DNA from: Bacteroidota bacterium
GTDB lineage: Bacteria > Bacteroidota > Bacteroidia > AKYH767-A > 2013-40CM-41-45
Direction: 5' to 3'
DNA length: 64,000 nucleotides
Assembly: GCA_016720935.1 (NCBI GenBank)
Contig: JADKJP010000007.1
Span: 1-64,000 of the forward strand
The first letter of the stretch is position 1. The number at the start of each line of letters is the position of its first letter. Below, piece after piece: positions 17,773-26,040 of this stretch. The position numbers and the translations under genes were made by a program. The notes below the pieces were generated by a model. It ran no database searches. It had not been told where the DNA came from and saw only the letters and a list, made by a program, of their open reading frames with translations.

Positions 17773-19746
17773 TTAATTGACTGATAAAATTGTAAACTCC
17801 GTTCTGCGGTTTTGAGAACGACCCGAATCCGTGGAATTATCAGCAACGGCTTTTGTATCCCCATAACCTTTAAACTCTAATCTGGTTGAGGCAATTCCTT
17901 TTTGGATCAGATAATCATAAACTGATTTTGCCCTTTTCTCCGAGAGTTGCTGATTGTATTGCTTACCTCCGACATTATCAGTATGCCCACCTACTTCAAT
18001 CCGAATTTTAGGATTCTTGTTCAGGAAAGAAATGAGTTTTCCTAATTCGGCCATGGATTCATCTTTCAAATCATATTTGTCAAAATCGTAAAAAATGTTT
18101 TTAAGTACCACACTTTGTCCGACTTTAATCGGTTTCATTCCAACATCTTTCAACACAGGATCTTTTGATGATTTTGAATCTTTGAGCTGGAAATTTTCTG
18201 AGTAAAATAGGTAACCGTCTTTAGAGACATTCAATGCGTAACTTTTACCGGTTGGCAGACACACCAGAAATTCTCCATTTCCACTATTTGATGTTGAACT
18301 GACCACTGTCTTTCCGGTAGCCAGATCAATCAATTCAAAGCTGGCGGCAAGTGGTTTCTTCGTTTCAATATCATACACTTTACCTTTCATGTAAGTCACC
18401 GGTTGAGGTCGCATATTTTCAGGCAACGCGAATTGATACAAATCCAATTGACCTTTTCCTCCCGGACGATCAGAGGCAAAAAATGCAAGTTCACCGGAAG
18501 GACTAACCAGGAGAGAATTTTCATCCGCTGTCGTGTTGATCGGATAGCCAAGATTCACCGGTTCTCCCCATACGCCCATAGGATTTCGTTTGCTCATGAA
18601 AATATCCAGTCCGCCCATACCCGGATGTCCGTCAGAAGAGAAATACAATGTCTGATCATCCGGATGTATGAATACCGACATTTCATCACCGCTGGTGTTA
18701 ATTTTATCGGAAACGGAAACAGGTTCGCTCCATGCGGAGTTATCACCGATTTTGGATACAAGAATATCGCGTTGGGTGCGGCCATCACTTCCCTTTATTG
18801 CACGTACAAAATAAAGTGTTCGTCCGTCCGAAGAAAAGGAAGGTTGACTCTCCCAAGCTCCGGTATTGATTGGAGCTTCCAGATTTCTCGGCGCATTAAA
18901 TTTATCGCCCACTTTTTTCGCGATAAAAATATCACAGCTGCCATTGGTTTTTCGTGCATCAGAGCTTTCAAACATTTCCTCACAGGCAGTAAAAAAGAGA
19001 TATTGCCCGTCCGCGGCAAGAGAAGGTGCGCCTTCATTTCCAGCTGTGTTGATTTCCGTCACGGCCAATGCTTTTGTCCAATGTCCGTTTTCAAAATGGC
19101 TCAGATAAAAATCTTCCTGTTGAGAGTTTCTGCCTGATGTGTATTGCATTCTGATTCTTCTGGTGAACAAAAATGTTTTTGCATCCGCAGTGATGGCCGG
19201 GAAATATTCCTCCTCACCAGTATTGATACTATCACCCAGGTTTACCGGATTAAATGGCACCGGATTTTTTACCGCCTGTTCTGCAAACGCACAGTTTTCT
19301 ATCATTTGCTTCGCGTTGGTGACCAGATTCGCTTTTAATTTCGGATAGGTGATAAATTTCTGGTAATGCAATTTCGCGTCGCCATAGCGTCCGGCGAGGT
19401 ATTCACTTTTGGCAAGAGAAAAATAATTATTTGGAAAAAAATCAGGATTCAGGCGAATCGCTTCATTGTATGCTTCAATGGCTTTTTCATAATTCCGCAT
19501 ATCTGAATATATGTTCGCTCGCAACATAAACGCTTCAATAAATTTCGGATCAGCCTGGATGGCTTGTTCGAGGGATTCAAGCGCTTCCTTATTTTTCCTG
19601 GAATCGTAATAATTCAGCGCTGTATCAAAACTCCTGACGGCTTTGGGTACAGAAGTGGTGTATTCCTGTTGAGCGAAAAGTACGCTTGAAGAAAACAAAA
19701 TGAGAATAAAAATACCGGTAAAGAAGTGATTGAATTTCCCTTGCAT
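17773..19746 (-). CDS. PorE-like OmpA family protein (TPR, beta-propeller, CRD, OmpA)
   Basis: 657 residues from the ATG at 19746. The upstream in-frame ATG at 19797 lacks a signal sequence. Order of parts: signal peptide (about 1-25), TPR repeats (about 30-145, e.g. AIEAYNEAIRLNPDF), PD40 propeller blades (about 165-410, e.g. QPSFSSDGRTLYFV), a carboxypeptidase-like regulatory domain (about 425-505) and an OmpA peptidoglycan-binding domain (about 535-650, GGHTDNVGGKQYNQQLSEKR). This is the architecture and length of PorE, the T9SS component that ties the machinery to peptidoglycan. Several paralogues with this layout exist in Bacteroidota, so the identity is probable but not certain. No other T9SS machinery genes are nearby. 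Confidence 0.75.
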   Translation of the reverse strand: MQGKFNHFFTGIFILILFSSSVLFAQQEYTTSVPKAVRSFDTALNYYDSRKNKEALESLEQAIQADPKFIEAFMLRANIYSDMRNYEKAIEAYNEAIRLNPDFFPNNYFSLAKSEYLAGRYGDAKLHYQKFITYPKLKANLVTNAKQMIENCAFAEQAVKNPVPFNPVNLGDSINTGEEEYFPAITADAKTFLFTRRIRMQYTSGRNSQQEDFYLSHFENGHWTKALAVTEINTAGNEGAPSLAADGQYLFFTACEEMFESSDARKTNGSCDIFIAKKVGDKFNAPRNLEAPINTGAWESQPSFSSDGRTLYFVRAIKGSDGRTQRDILVSKIGDNSAWSEPVSVSDKINTSGDEMSVFIHPDDQTLYFSSDGHPGMGGLDIFMSKRNPMGVWGEPVNLGYPINTTADENSLLVSPSGELAFFASDRPGGKGQLDLYQFALPENMRPQPVTYMKGKVYDIETKKPLAASFELIDLATGKTVVSSTSNSGNGEFLVCLPTGKSYALNVSKDGYLFYSENFQLKDSKSSKDPVLKDVGMKPIKVGQSVVLKNIFYDFDKYDLKDESMAELGKLISFLNKNPKIRIEVGGHTDNVGGKQYNQQLSEKRAKSVYDYLIQKGIASTRLEFKGYGDTKAVADNSTDSGRSQNRRTEFTILSVN

Positions 19747-19887
19747 ATTGAAGATGATACGGTTTGAAACAAATATACTGCCACACTGATTATGCAAACC
19801 CGGGCGTGAGAATTTTCATCACAGACTTTTCAACCAAATCCGAAGAAAAAATTGTCTTTAATGTCTGGATTTGGATCAGCGAAACTA

Positions 19888-20502
19888 CTATGGAATCTGC
19901 AAAATTTTGTGCGTTTGCAGCGAAATGGTCCAATCGGGTGATTTCATTGCATAATCAACGATCAAAGGGCTTACCTTATTGAATACCGAATATTCCGGTT
20001 GTAAAAAAAGCATGCAGGTATCTTTCACTTTCAAACGATGTTGTTCAGCCCAGCTGAAATCACTTTCATTGTAAACAATCACTTTCAATTCATGGGCTGC
20101 ATTCAGGACTTCGTCAAGAGGTCGTTTAAACTTTTTAGGAGAAACACAAATCCAGTCCCAATCACCCGTGAGAGTATAAGCACCTGATGTTTCAATATAA
20201 CATTCAAGTCCCAGCTGATGCAAAGCATCGGTTAAGGAGGACAAGTCGTACATAGCAGGCTCTCCTCCTGTGATTACCACGCGTTTTGCTCCTGACTGTT
20301 TTACATAATCCACCATCGCATCAACAGTGACCAATGGATGTTTTCCTGCTTCCCAGGATTCTTTGACATCACACCAGACACATCCAACATCGCAACCACC
20401 AAGACGTAAAAAATAAGCTGCCTTTCCGGTATTCGCGCCTTCACCCTGTATGGTGTAAAAGTGCTCCATTAAAGGATAGGCTATTGAATTCTCTGCTGAC
20501 AT
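19888..20502 (-). CDS. queE: 7-carboxy-7-deazaguanine synthase QueE
   Basis: 204 residues. A radical SAM enzyme that makes 7-carboxy-7-deazaguanine in queuosine biosynthesis. The iron-sulfur motif is C-x3-C-x2-C at Cys37, Cys41 and Cys44 (GGCDVGCVWCD). The substrate-binding start FYTIQGEGANTGKAAYFLRL and the SAM-site VITGGEPAMYD are typical, and the protein ends in the characteristic LQTHKILQIP. No other queuosine genes are adjacent. The gap to folD upstream is about 90 bases and contains nothing distinct. Confidence 0.95.
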   Translation of the reverse strand: MSAENSIAYPLMEHFYTIQGEGANTGKAAYFLRLGGCDVGCVWCDVKESWEAGKHPLVTVDAMVDYVKQSGAKRVVITGGEPAMYDLSSLTDALHQLGLECYIETSGAYTLTGDWDWICVSPKKFKRPLDEVLNAAHELKVIVYNESDFSWAEQHRLKVKDTCMLFLQPEYSVFNKVSPLIVDYAMKSPDWTISLQTHKILQIP

Positions 20503-20595
20503 GTATGCGAATTTCTGAAAGGCAAAATCAAAATGGATTGCCCAAAAAATATGGGTATTAAACTGGTAAATAAATATTTTATCCGGTAATATGTT

Positions 20596-21498
20596 TCAGG
20601 AGATCAGCTCCCCTTTCCAGAATTCCACTTCGCCTTTTGCTGCACGGAGTGTATTCTGTAATAAACCGATAATGGTCATCAGACCAACTCCTCCGGGAAC
20701 TGGACTCAGGTATGCTGCTTTGGAAGATACATCGTCAAAATCTACATCACCTGCGATTTTATAACCACTCTTGGTCAATGTCGATTGTTCACGGGTGATG
20801 CCAACATCAATCACCACAGCACCTTCTTTTACCATGGAAGCTTTTACAAATCGAGGTTTACCGATTGCAGCAATAAGGATATCCGCAGTCCTGGCAATCT
20901 CTTCGATATTTTTGGTTTTGCTATGACAGATAGTAACTGTGCAATTTCCGGGGTTGCTGTTTCTGGACAAGAGGATACTCATGGGCATTCCGACGATGTT
21001 ACTTCGCCCGATGACTACACATTTTTTCCCGCTCGTTTCTATCTGATAATGCTCCAGCATCAGGAGAATTCCGAGTGGAGTCGCCGGAAGATAGCAAGGT
21101 TGATTTTGAACCATTCTTCCAACATTCACCGGATGAAATCCATCCACATCTTTTCTTGGGGAAATGGTTTCCGTCACTTTCTGTACTGCGATATGTTTAG
21201 GCAAAGGGAGCTGAACAATCAGTCCATCGATTTCCGGATCATCGTTGATCTCCCTGATTTTTTCGAGCAATGTTTCTTCAGCGATGTCTTCAGGGTAACG
21301 TAACAAGGTCGATCGGAATCCTACATCCTCACAGTTTTTTGCTTTGCTTGCAACATAGGTTTCGGAAGCACCGTCATTTCCGACAAGGATCGCGCAGAGA
21401 TGTGGTGGTCTTTGTCCGGCTGCAATCATGGATTTCACTTCGGAAATGATCCTGGATTTAGCACTCGCAGCAGTTAATTTACCATCTAGAAGAATCAT
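20596..21498 (-). CDS. folD: bifunctional methylenetetrahydrofolate dehydrogenase/cyclohydrolase
   Basis: 300 residues, starting MILLDGKLTA at 21498. An upstream in-frame start at 21537 would add 13 residues not seen in the family. FolD interconverts 5,10-methylene- and 10-formyl-tetrahydrofolate. Visible motifs are YVASKAKNCEDVG with the catalytic Lys, GLIVQLPLPKHI, the Rossmann segment VVIGRSNIVGMPMSILL and the C-terminal PVPGGVGLMTIIGLL, where most relatives have GGVGPMT. It is 55 bases downstream of ffh on the same strand and may be co-transcribed. Confidence 0.96.
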   Translation of the reverse strand: MILLDGKLTAASAKSRIISEVKSMIAAGQRPPHLCAILVGNDGASETYVASKAKNCEDVGFRSTLLRYPEDIAEETLLEKIREINDDPEIDGLIVQLPLPKHIAVQKVTETISPRKDVDGFHPVNVGRMVQNQPCYLPATPLGILLMLEHYQIETSGKKCVVIGRSNIVGMPMSILLSRNSNPGNCTVTICHSKTKNIEEIARTADILIAAIGKPRFVKASMVKEGAVVIDVGITREQSTLTKSGYKIAGDVDFDDVSSKAAYLSPVPGGVGLMTIIGLLQNTLRAAKGEVEFWKGELIS

Positions 21499-21552
21499 GG
21501 CGTATTGGATCAAAGAAAAACCTGTAGATAATTCCACAGGTTTTTCAGGTTG

Positions 21553-22887
21553 TTATTTTCTCATTCCGGGCATATTGCGCATCAGTTTGGCTGCCTGATC
21601 TTTATTGGAAAAGACCCTCATCATCTTCCGCATTTCTTCAAATTGCTTGAGCAGTTTGTTTACTTCCTGCACGGAAGTTCCACTTCCATTTGCAATACGT
21701 TGTCTTCTGCTTCCGTTGATCAGGGAAGGATTTTCCCGCTCCTGATGTGTCATCGACTGAATAATCGCCTCGATATGTTTAAAAGAATCGTTGCTGATGT
21801 CAATGTCCCGGATCGCTTTACCGACACCCGGAATCATGCCCAGCAGATCCTTCATGTTTCCCATCTTTTTTATTTGCTGGATCTGAGAAAGAAAATCATT
21901 AAAGCCAAACTGGTTCTTCGCGATTTTCTTTTGCAGTTTCGCCGCTTCAACTTCATCGTATTGCTCCTGGGCTTTCTCAACGAGAGAAACAATGTCTCCC
22001 ATTCCCAGGATACGGTCCGACATCCGTTCAGGATAGAAAACGTCAAGCGCGTCGAGCTTTTCCCCGGTTCCTACAAATTTGATTGGTTTATTAACTACTG
22101 ATTTGATGGATAATGCTGCTCCACCGCGTGTATCACCATCAAGCTTGGTGAGTACGACACCGTCAAAATTCAAACGATCATTAAATGCTTTCGCGGTATT
22201 AACAGCATCCTGTCCAGTCATCGCGTCAACGACAAACAAAATTTCATTCGGATTGATCGCCTTTTTAATCGCGGCGATTTCATCCATCATTTGTTCATCA
22301 ATTGCCAGACGACCGGCGGTATCAATGATGACTACATTCCGGTTTGTTTCTTTCGCGTGTTGAATACCACGCATCGCGATTTCAATCGGATTTTTATTTC
22401 CTTCTTCGCTATAAACCGGAACATCCAATTGCTCACCCAGTACTTTCAACTGGTCGATCGCTGCAGGACGGTATACGTCACAAGCAACAAGCAATGGGTG
22501 CTTTTGCTTTTTGGATTTAAGATAATTCGCGAGTTTACCTGATAATGTAGTTTTACCGGAACCTTGCAGACCCGACATCAAAATGATCGCCGGATTTGAA
22601 TCCAGATTAATGTCAACCTTTTGCCCGCCCATCAACTGAGTCAGTTCATCATGGGCAATTTTGATCATTAACTGTCCGGGAGAAACTGCTGTCAGTACGT
22701 TTTGTCCGAGTGCCTTTTCTTTTACTGTATCTGTGAACTGTTTGGCAACTTTAAAGTTAACGTCAGCATCCAGCAATGCTTTCCTTACCTCTTTCAGAGT
22801 TTCGGCTACATTGATTTCCGAGATTTTTCCTTCACCTTTCAGGACTTTAAAGGCCCGTTCAAGTTTATCGCTGAGACTTTCGAACAT
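21553..22887 (-). CDS. ffh: signal recognition particle protein Ffh
   Basis: 444 residues. A GTPase that binds signal sequences with SRP RNA and delivers ribosomes to FtsY. The N domain is residues 1-90. The G domain has GLQGSGKTT (106-114), DVYRPAAIDQLK, DTAGRLAID and TKLDGDTRGGAAL. The Met-rich M domain (about 330-444) has GMIPGVGK and NGSRRQRIANGSG, the RNA-binding segment. It is full length with no anomalies, part of a minus-strand housekeeping run. Confidence 0.97.
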   Translation of the reverse strand: MFESLSDKLERAFKVLKGEGKISEINVAETLKEVRKALLDADVNFKVAKQFTDTVKEKALGQNVLTAVSPGQLMIKIAHDELTQLMGGQKVDINLDSNPAIILMSGLQGSGKTTLSGKLANYLKSKKQKHPLLVACDVYRPAAIDQLKVLGEQLDVPVYSEEGNKNPIEIAMRGIQHAKETNRNVVIIDTAGRLAIDEQMMDEIAAIKKAINPNEILFVVDAMTGQDAVNTAKAFNDRLNFDGVVLTKLDGDTRGGAALSIKSVVNKPIKFVGTGEKLDALDVFYPERMSDRILGMGDIVSLVEKAQEQYDEVEAAKLQKKIAKNQFGFNDFLSQIQQIKKMGNMKDLLGMIPGVGKAIRDIDISNDSFKHIEAIIQSMTHQERENPSLINGSRRQRIANGSGTSVQEVNKLLKQFEEMRKMMRVFSNKDQAAKLMRNMPGMRK

Positions 22888-22981
22888 ATTGAATTACAGT
22901 ATTATATACACCTTTATGCAAACCAACGGAAGAGATTTCCGGGGACGTAAAATTAGGAAAAGAAAGGGGAATCTTCCCTAT

Positions 22982-23746
22982 TTATACTTCTATTTTTAAG
23001 CCATCGTAAGCACAACGGATATATGGGGGAAGTTCTTTGTCAACGTCTTCGTGGCGACCCATTTGGTGACTTAAATGGATGAGCCATGCCTTTTCGGGTT
23101 TAAGTTCTTCGATCAATTCAACTGCTTCATTAAGTGTAAAATGAGAAACGTGCCTTTCCCTTCGTAAAGCATTAAGCACCAAGTATCTGGAACCCTTTAT
23201 TTTCTCTTTTTCCGATTCAGAAATGAAATTGGCATCTGTGATATAGGTGAAGTCATTCATTCTAAACCCAAAAACAGGGAGATTGAGATGCATCACTTCA
23301 ATTGGGGTAAACCGGATACCTTCTATTTCAAAAGGGAGGTTGTGTACTGTATGCAATTGTAATTTTGGAATACCGGGATAACTGGCACCGGAAAACACAT
23401 AAAAGAATTCTCGTTTTAAAGCCTCCTGGACTTGTGGAGTGGCATAGACATCCATCGCCTTGCCGGAGAGGTAATTATAGGCTCTTACATCATCTAAACC
23501 GGCAATATGGTCTTTGTGTTCGTGCGTAAACAGAACCGCGTTCAGATGCTTCACATTTTCACGCAGCATTTGTTGCCGAAAATCGGGTCCTGCATCAATG
23601 ACAACAGAGACTCCATCCTGTTCGACAAGAATAGAAGTCCGTAGGCGTTTGTCTTTGGGATCCCTGGAAGTACAAACTTCACAATTGCATCCGATCATTG
23701 GAACTCCCTGAGAAGTTCCGGTACCGAGAAAGGTGATTTTTATCAT
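22982..23746 (-). CDS. MBL-fold metal-dependent hydrolase, PhnP-like
   Basis: 254 residues, cytoplasmic. The metallo-beta-lactamase signature THEHKDH is at residues 74-80, with the preceding ILVEQDGVSVVIDAGPDF and a later GLDDVRAYNY. A Cys-rich start (GTGTSQGVPMIGCNCEVC) resembles the structural zinc site of the PhnP cyclic phosphodiesterase group. No phn genes are nearby, so this is probably a general phosphodiesterase of that subgroup. An RNase Z-type role is less likely, as the exosite is not seen. It ends 18 bases before the next gene's region. Confidence 0.85.
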   Translation of the reverse strand: MIKITFLGTGTSQGVPMIGCNCEVCTSRDPKDKRLRTSILVEQDGVSVVIDAGPDFRQQMLRENVKHLNAVLFTHEHKDHIAGLDDVRAYNYLSGKAMDVYATPQVQEALKREFFYVFSGASYPGIPKLQLHTVHNLPFEIEGIRFTPIEVMHLNLPVFGFRMNDFTYITDANFISESEKEKIKGSRYLVLNALRRERHVSHFTLNEAVELIEELKPEKAWLIHLSHQMGRHEDVDKELPPYIRCAYDGLKIEV

Positions 23747-23764
23747 GTTCTCACCCTTCCAAAA

Positions 23765-24049
23765 TTAGTCAGTAGTTGAAAAATTGATTTCGGTTTGACG
23801 GACTTCCTGAAGAAAACGAAGGTATTTTTCATCCATCAGACTCTCGTCAAGAGTAAGCGATTGAATGGCTTCTATGAGGTATGAAACTTTGGCTTCAACA
23901 GGGGCAAACTTGTTGAGAACAATGATTTTGGATGATTCGATGACACAACTACCGGATTTAAAATTGCCCTTTTCATTACGGACTTTATAGCCGGCAAGCG
24001 TTAATAATTCTTCCAGTTTATCAAGTGTATGTTGCGTGAGTTTTACCAT
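23765..24049 (-). CDS. small conserved Bacteroidota protein
   Basis: 94 residues from the ATG at 24049 (MVKLTQHTLDKLEELL). The longer frame from 24109 lacks family character. It has no signal peptide and an alpha/beta composition: an N-terminal helix, a basic strand region KVRNEKGNFKSGSCVIES, then LNKFAPVEAKVSYLIEAI. I recognise the type as a short conserved Bacteroidota protein of unknown function. It is transcribed just upstream of the MBL hydrolase with an 18-base gap, so a shared transcript is likely. Confidence 0.75.
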   Translation of the reverse strand: MVKLTQHTLDKLEELLTLAGYKVRNEKGNFKSGSCVIESSKIIVLNKFAPVEAKVSYLIEAIQSLTLDESLMDEKYLRFLQEVRQTEINFSTTD

Positions 24050-24160
24050 GCCGCAAATATAGGCTTTAGGATGAAATGCCGGCATATCCCGAAAGCCGGT
24101 TTTCCACATAATGGATTTTATTGTTTTCTTTGCACCTCCTCAACCGAAAACAAATTTGCA

Positions 24161-25291
24161 GTGAAAGTAATTATCCCAAAAGAAACAAAAGAACGAGAAC
24201 GCCGGGTGGCTCTGTCGCCGGATGTTGTATCGACACTTGTCAAAGCCGGTTTTGAATGCCTGGTTGAAAAAGAAGCAGGTATGCAATCCTATTTTGCCGA
24301 TAGCGCTTACGAAAGTGCCGGTGCTCGTATTCTCAGTGACCGAAAGGAGCTCTACAGCCAGGCAGATATTGTCTTGAAGGTAAACGCTCCTTCTTCCGAA
24401 GAAATCAGCTGGATGAAAAAGGATGCTGTACTCATCTCCCTGATGTACGCGGCTACCAATCCACAACTGGTTGAAGCATGTGTGAAACAGGGAATCTCCG
24501 CCTTTTCCATGGACGCGATTCCCCGGATTTCGCGGGCACAGAAAATGGATGTTCTGAGTTCTCAGGCAAACCTTGCAGGTTACAAAGCGGTCATCATTGG
24601 TGCCGCGTCTTTGGGTAAAATTTTCCCGCTCCTGATGACAGCTGCAGGAACATTGAAACCTGCAAGAGTTGTAATCATGGGCGCAGGTGTCGCCGGTCTG
24701 CAAGCTATCGCGACCGCGAAACGTCTGGGCGCGATTGTGGAAGTGTCGGACATCCGACCGGAAACAAAAGAACAAGTGGAATCCCTTGGAGGAAAATTCA
24801 TCGAATTAAAAGGTGATGATTCCGTAAAGCTGGAAGGCGGTTATGTAAAAAATGTTTCCGAAGATTTTTTGAAAAAACAACAAGCCCTCATTACCAAACA
24901 TATTTCTGAAGCGGATCTTGTGATTACTACAGCCCTGATCCCCGGCCGCAAGGCACCTGTACTGGTAACGGAAGATATGGTCAAAGGGATGCGCATGGGT
25001 TCTGTAATTGTGGATATGGCGGTTGAACAGGGCGGTAATTGTACATTGAGTGAATTGAACAAGCATGTGGTTAAACACGGTGTTACCATCATTGGCGAAG
25101 GCAATCTTCCCAGCCTGCTTCCTCTCAATGCGAGTGAACTGTACGCCAAAAACATTTCCGCGTTTCTGACTCACCTTGCCGCTAAGGAAGGTTTCCGTTG
25201 GGAAATGGAAGAAGAGATCACGAAAGGTTCTTTGATCGTTCACAAAGGTGTGGCTGTACATCCTTCCGTCGCACAAGCAGTTCCCGCTTAA
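24161..25291 (+). CDS. pntAA: NAD(P)(+) transhydrogenase alpha subunit, soluble NAD-binding part
   Basis: 376 residues with a GTG start at 24161 giving VKVIIPKETKERERRVALSP, the normal N terminus. Longer in-frame starts upstream are not supported. This is domain I of the proton-translocating transhydrogenase, which binds NAD(H) and passes hydride to NADP on PntB. The Rossmann motif is VVIMGAGVAGLQAIATAKRLGA, with the alanine-dehydrogenase-like RPETKEQVESLGG after it. It is the first gene of the operon pntAA-orf-pntAB-pntB. The three-subunit layout, with the membrane part of alpha split off, matches Rhodospirillum-type enzymes. Confidence 0.95.
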   Translation: MKVIIPKETKERERRVALSPDVVSTLVKAGFECLVEKEAGMQSYFADSAYESAGARILSDRKELYSQADIVLKVNAPSSEEISWMKKDAVLISLMYAATNPQLVEACVKQGISAFSMDAIPRISRAQKMDVLSSQANLAGYKAVIIGAASLGKIFPLLMTAAGTLKPARVVIMGAGVAGLQAIATAKRLGAIVEVSDIRPETKEQVESLGGKFIELKGDDSVKLEGGYVKNVSEDFLKKQQALITKHISEADLVITTALIPGRKAPVLVTEDMVKGMRMGSVIVDMAVEQGGNCTLSELNKHVVKHGVTIIGEGNLPSLLPLNASELYAKNISAFLTHLAAKEGFRWEMEEEITKGSLIVHKGVAVHPSVAQAVPA

Positions 25292-25312
25292 TTCTAACTT
25301 TTCATTCCACAG

Positions 25313-25675
25313 ATGCAAGATTTAAATTTCAAAAACTGGACAGAGAATTTCACACAGGCGATTCTGTCTTCCGCCATTGATTCCGGCAATCATCATGCAG
25401 CTATGTTTTTGCATCTGAAGTTGAAGGAATCCGTAAAATCTCTCAGTGAGGTTTGCTCAAAAATTCACACCTCCTCTACTCCTTCTGATTTTTATTATAC
25501 ACTCTGTGTATTCATTCAGGAGGCAAAAAATACATTGTATTGGTACGAACGTTCGTTGGAATACGAACAGGTAAATTTAAATAACTCCCAACTCATTCTG
25601 AGCCAGGGAAACAGTATGATCGAAGTCCTGGAAGCTGCCCTGCGGGTAATCAAGTACCAGGAGTCAATAAATTAA
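25313..25675 (+). CDS. hypothetical helical protein within the pnt operon
   Basis: 120 residues, with no signal peptide or membrane segment. It appears all-helical, with likely helices at about 8-22, 28-48, 58-78 and 82-115, as in a four-helix bundle. It contains YYTLCVFIQEAKNTLYWYERSLEYEQ and ends VLEAALRVIKYQESIN. It sits 21 bases after pntAA and 10 bases before pntAB, so it is surely in the same transcript. I do not recognise the family. A role in assembling or regulating the transhydrogenase is inferred from position only. Confidence 0.8.
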   Translation: MQDLNFKNWTENFTQAILSSAIDSGNHHAAMFLHLKLKESVKSLSEVCSKIHTSSTPSDFYYTLCVFIQEAKNTLYWYERSLEYEQVNLNNSQLILSQGNSMIEVLEAALRVIKYQESIN

Positions 25676-25685
25676 AATATAGAAT

Positions 25686-26000
25686 ATGAACGCTATCCTT
25701 TCTTTTCTGGGTGAAAATATCCAGATGATTTACATCGTGATCCTCTCCGTATTTGTGGGTGTTGAGGTGATTAGTAAAGTTCCATCAGTACTTCATACAC
25801 CTTTGATGTCAGGAGCTAACGCGATTCACGGAGTTGTGATCGTCGGTTCCATCATTGTGATGCTCAACACAGAACCGGAAAATATTTTACTGCTCTGTCT
25901 GGGCTTTGTTGCCGTTGTACTGGGTACTCTCAACGTGGTAGGAGGATTTGTGGTGACAGACAGAATGCTGGAAATGTTCAAGAAGAAAGAAAAAAAGTAA
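25686..26000 (+). CDS. pntAB: NAD(P)(+) transhydrogenase alpha subunit, membrane part
   Basis: 104 residues with three hydrophobic segments (about 12-30, 40-60 and 68-90), the normal topology of this small subunit. Family sequence: VGVEVISKVPSVLHTPLMSGANAIHGVV, then LGTLNVVGGFVVTDRMLEMF. It forms part of the proton channel with PntB. It lies between the small helical gene and pntB. Confidence 0.94.
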   Translation: MNAILSFLGENIQMIYIVILSVFVGVEVISKVPSVLHTPLMSGANAIHGVVIVGSIIVMLNTEPENILLLCLGFVAVVLGTLNVVGGFVVTDRMLEMFKKKEKK

Positions 26001-26040
26001 GCTCTCTTTTCATTAAGACAAACGATCGAAATTCATTGTT

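Noticed and set aside
20785..21303. 172-codon plus-strand frame opposite folD
   Set aside because: It is the antisense shadow of a well-recognised gene.
24140..25318. Minus-strand frames opposite pntAA (211 and 170 codons)
   Set aside because: Antisense to a recognised gene, Cys/His/Phe-rich, no domain.
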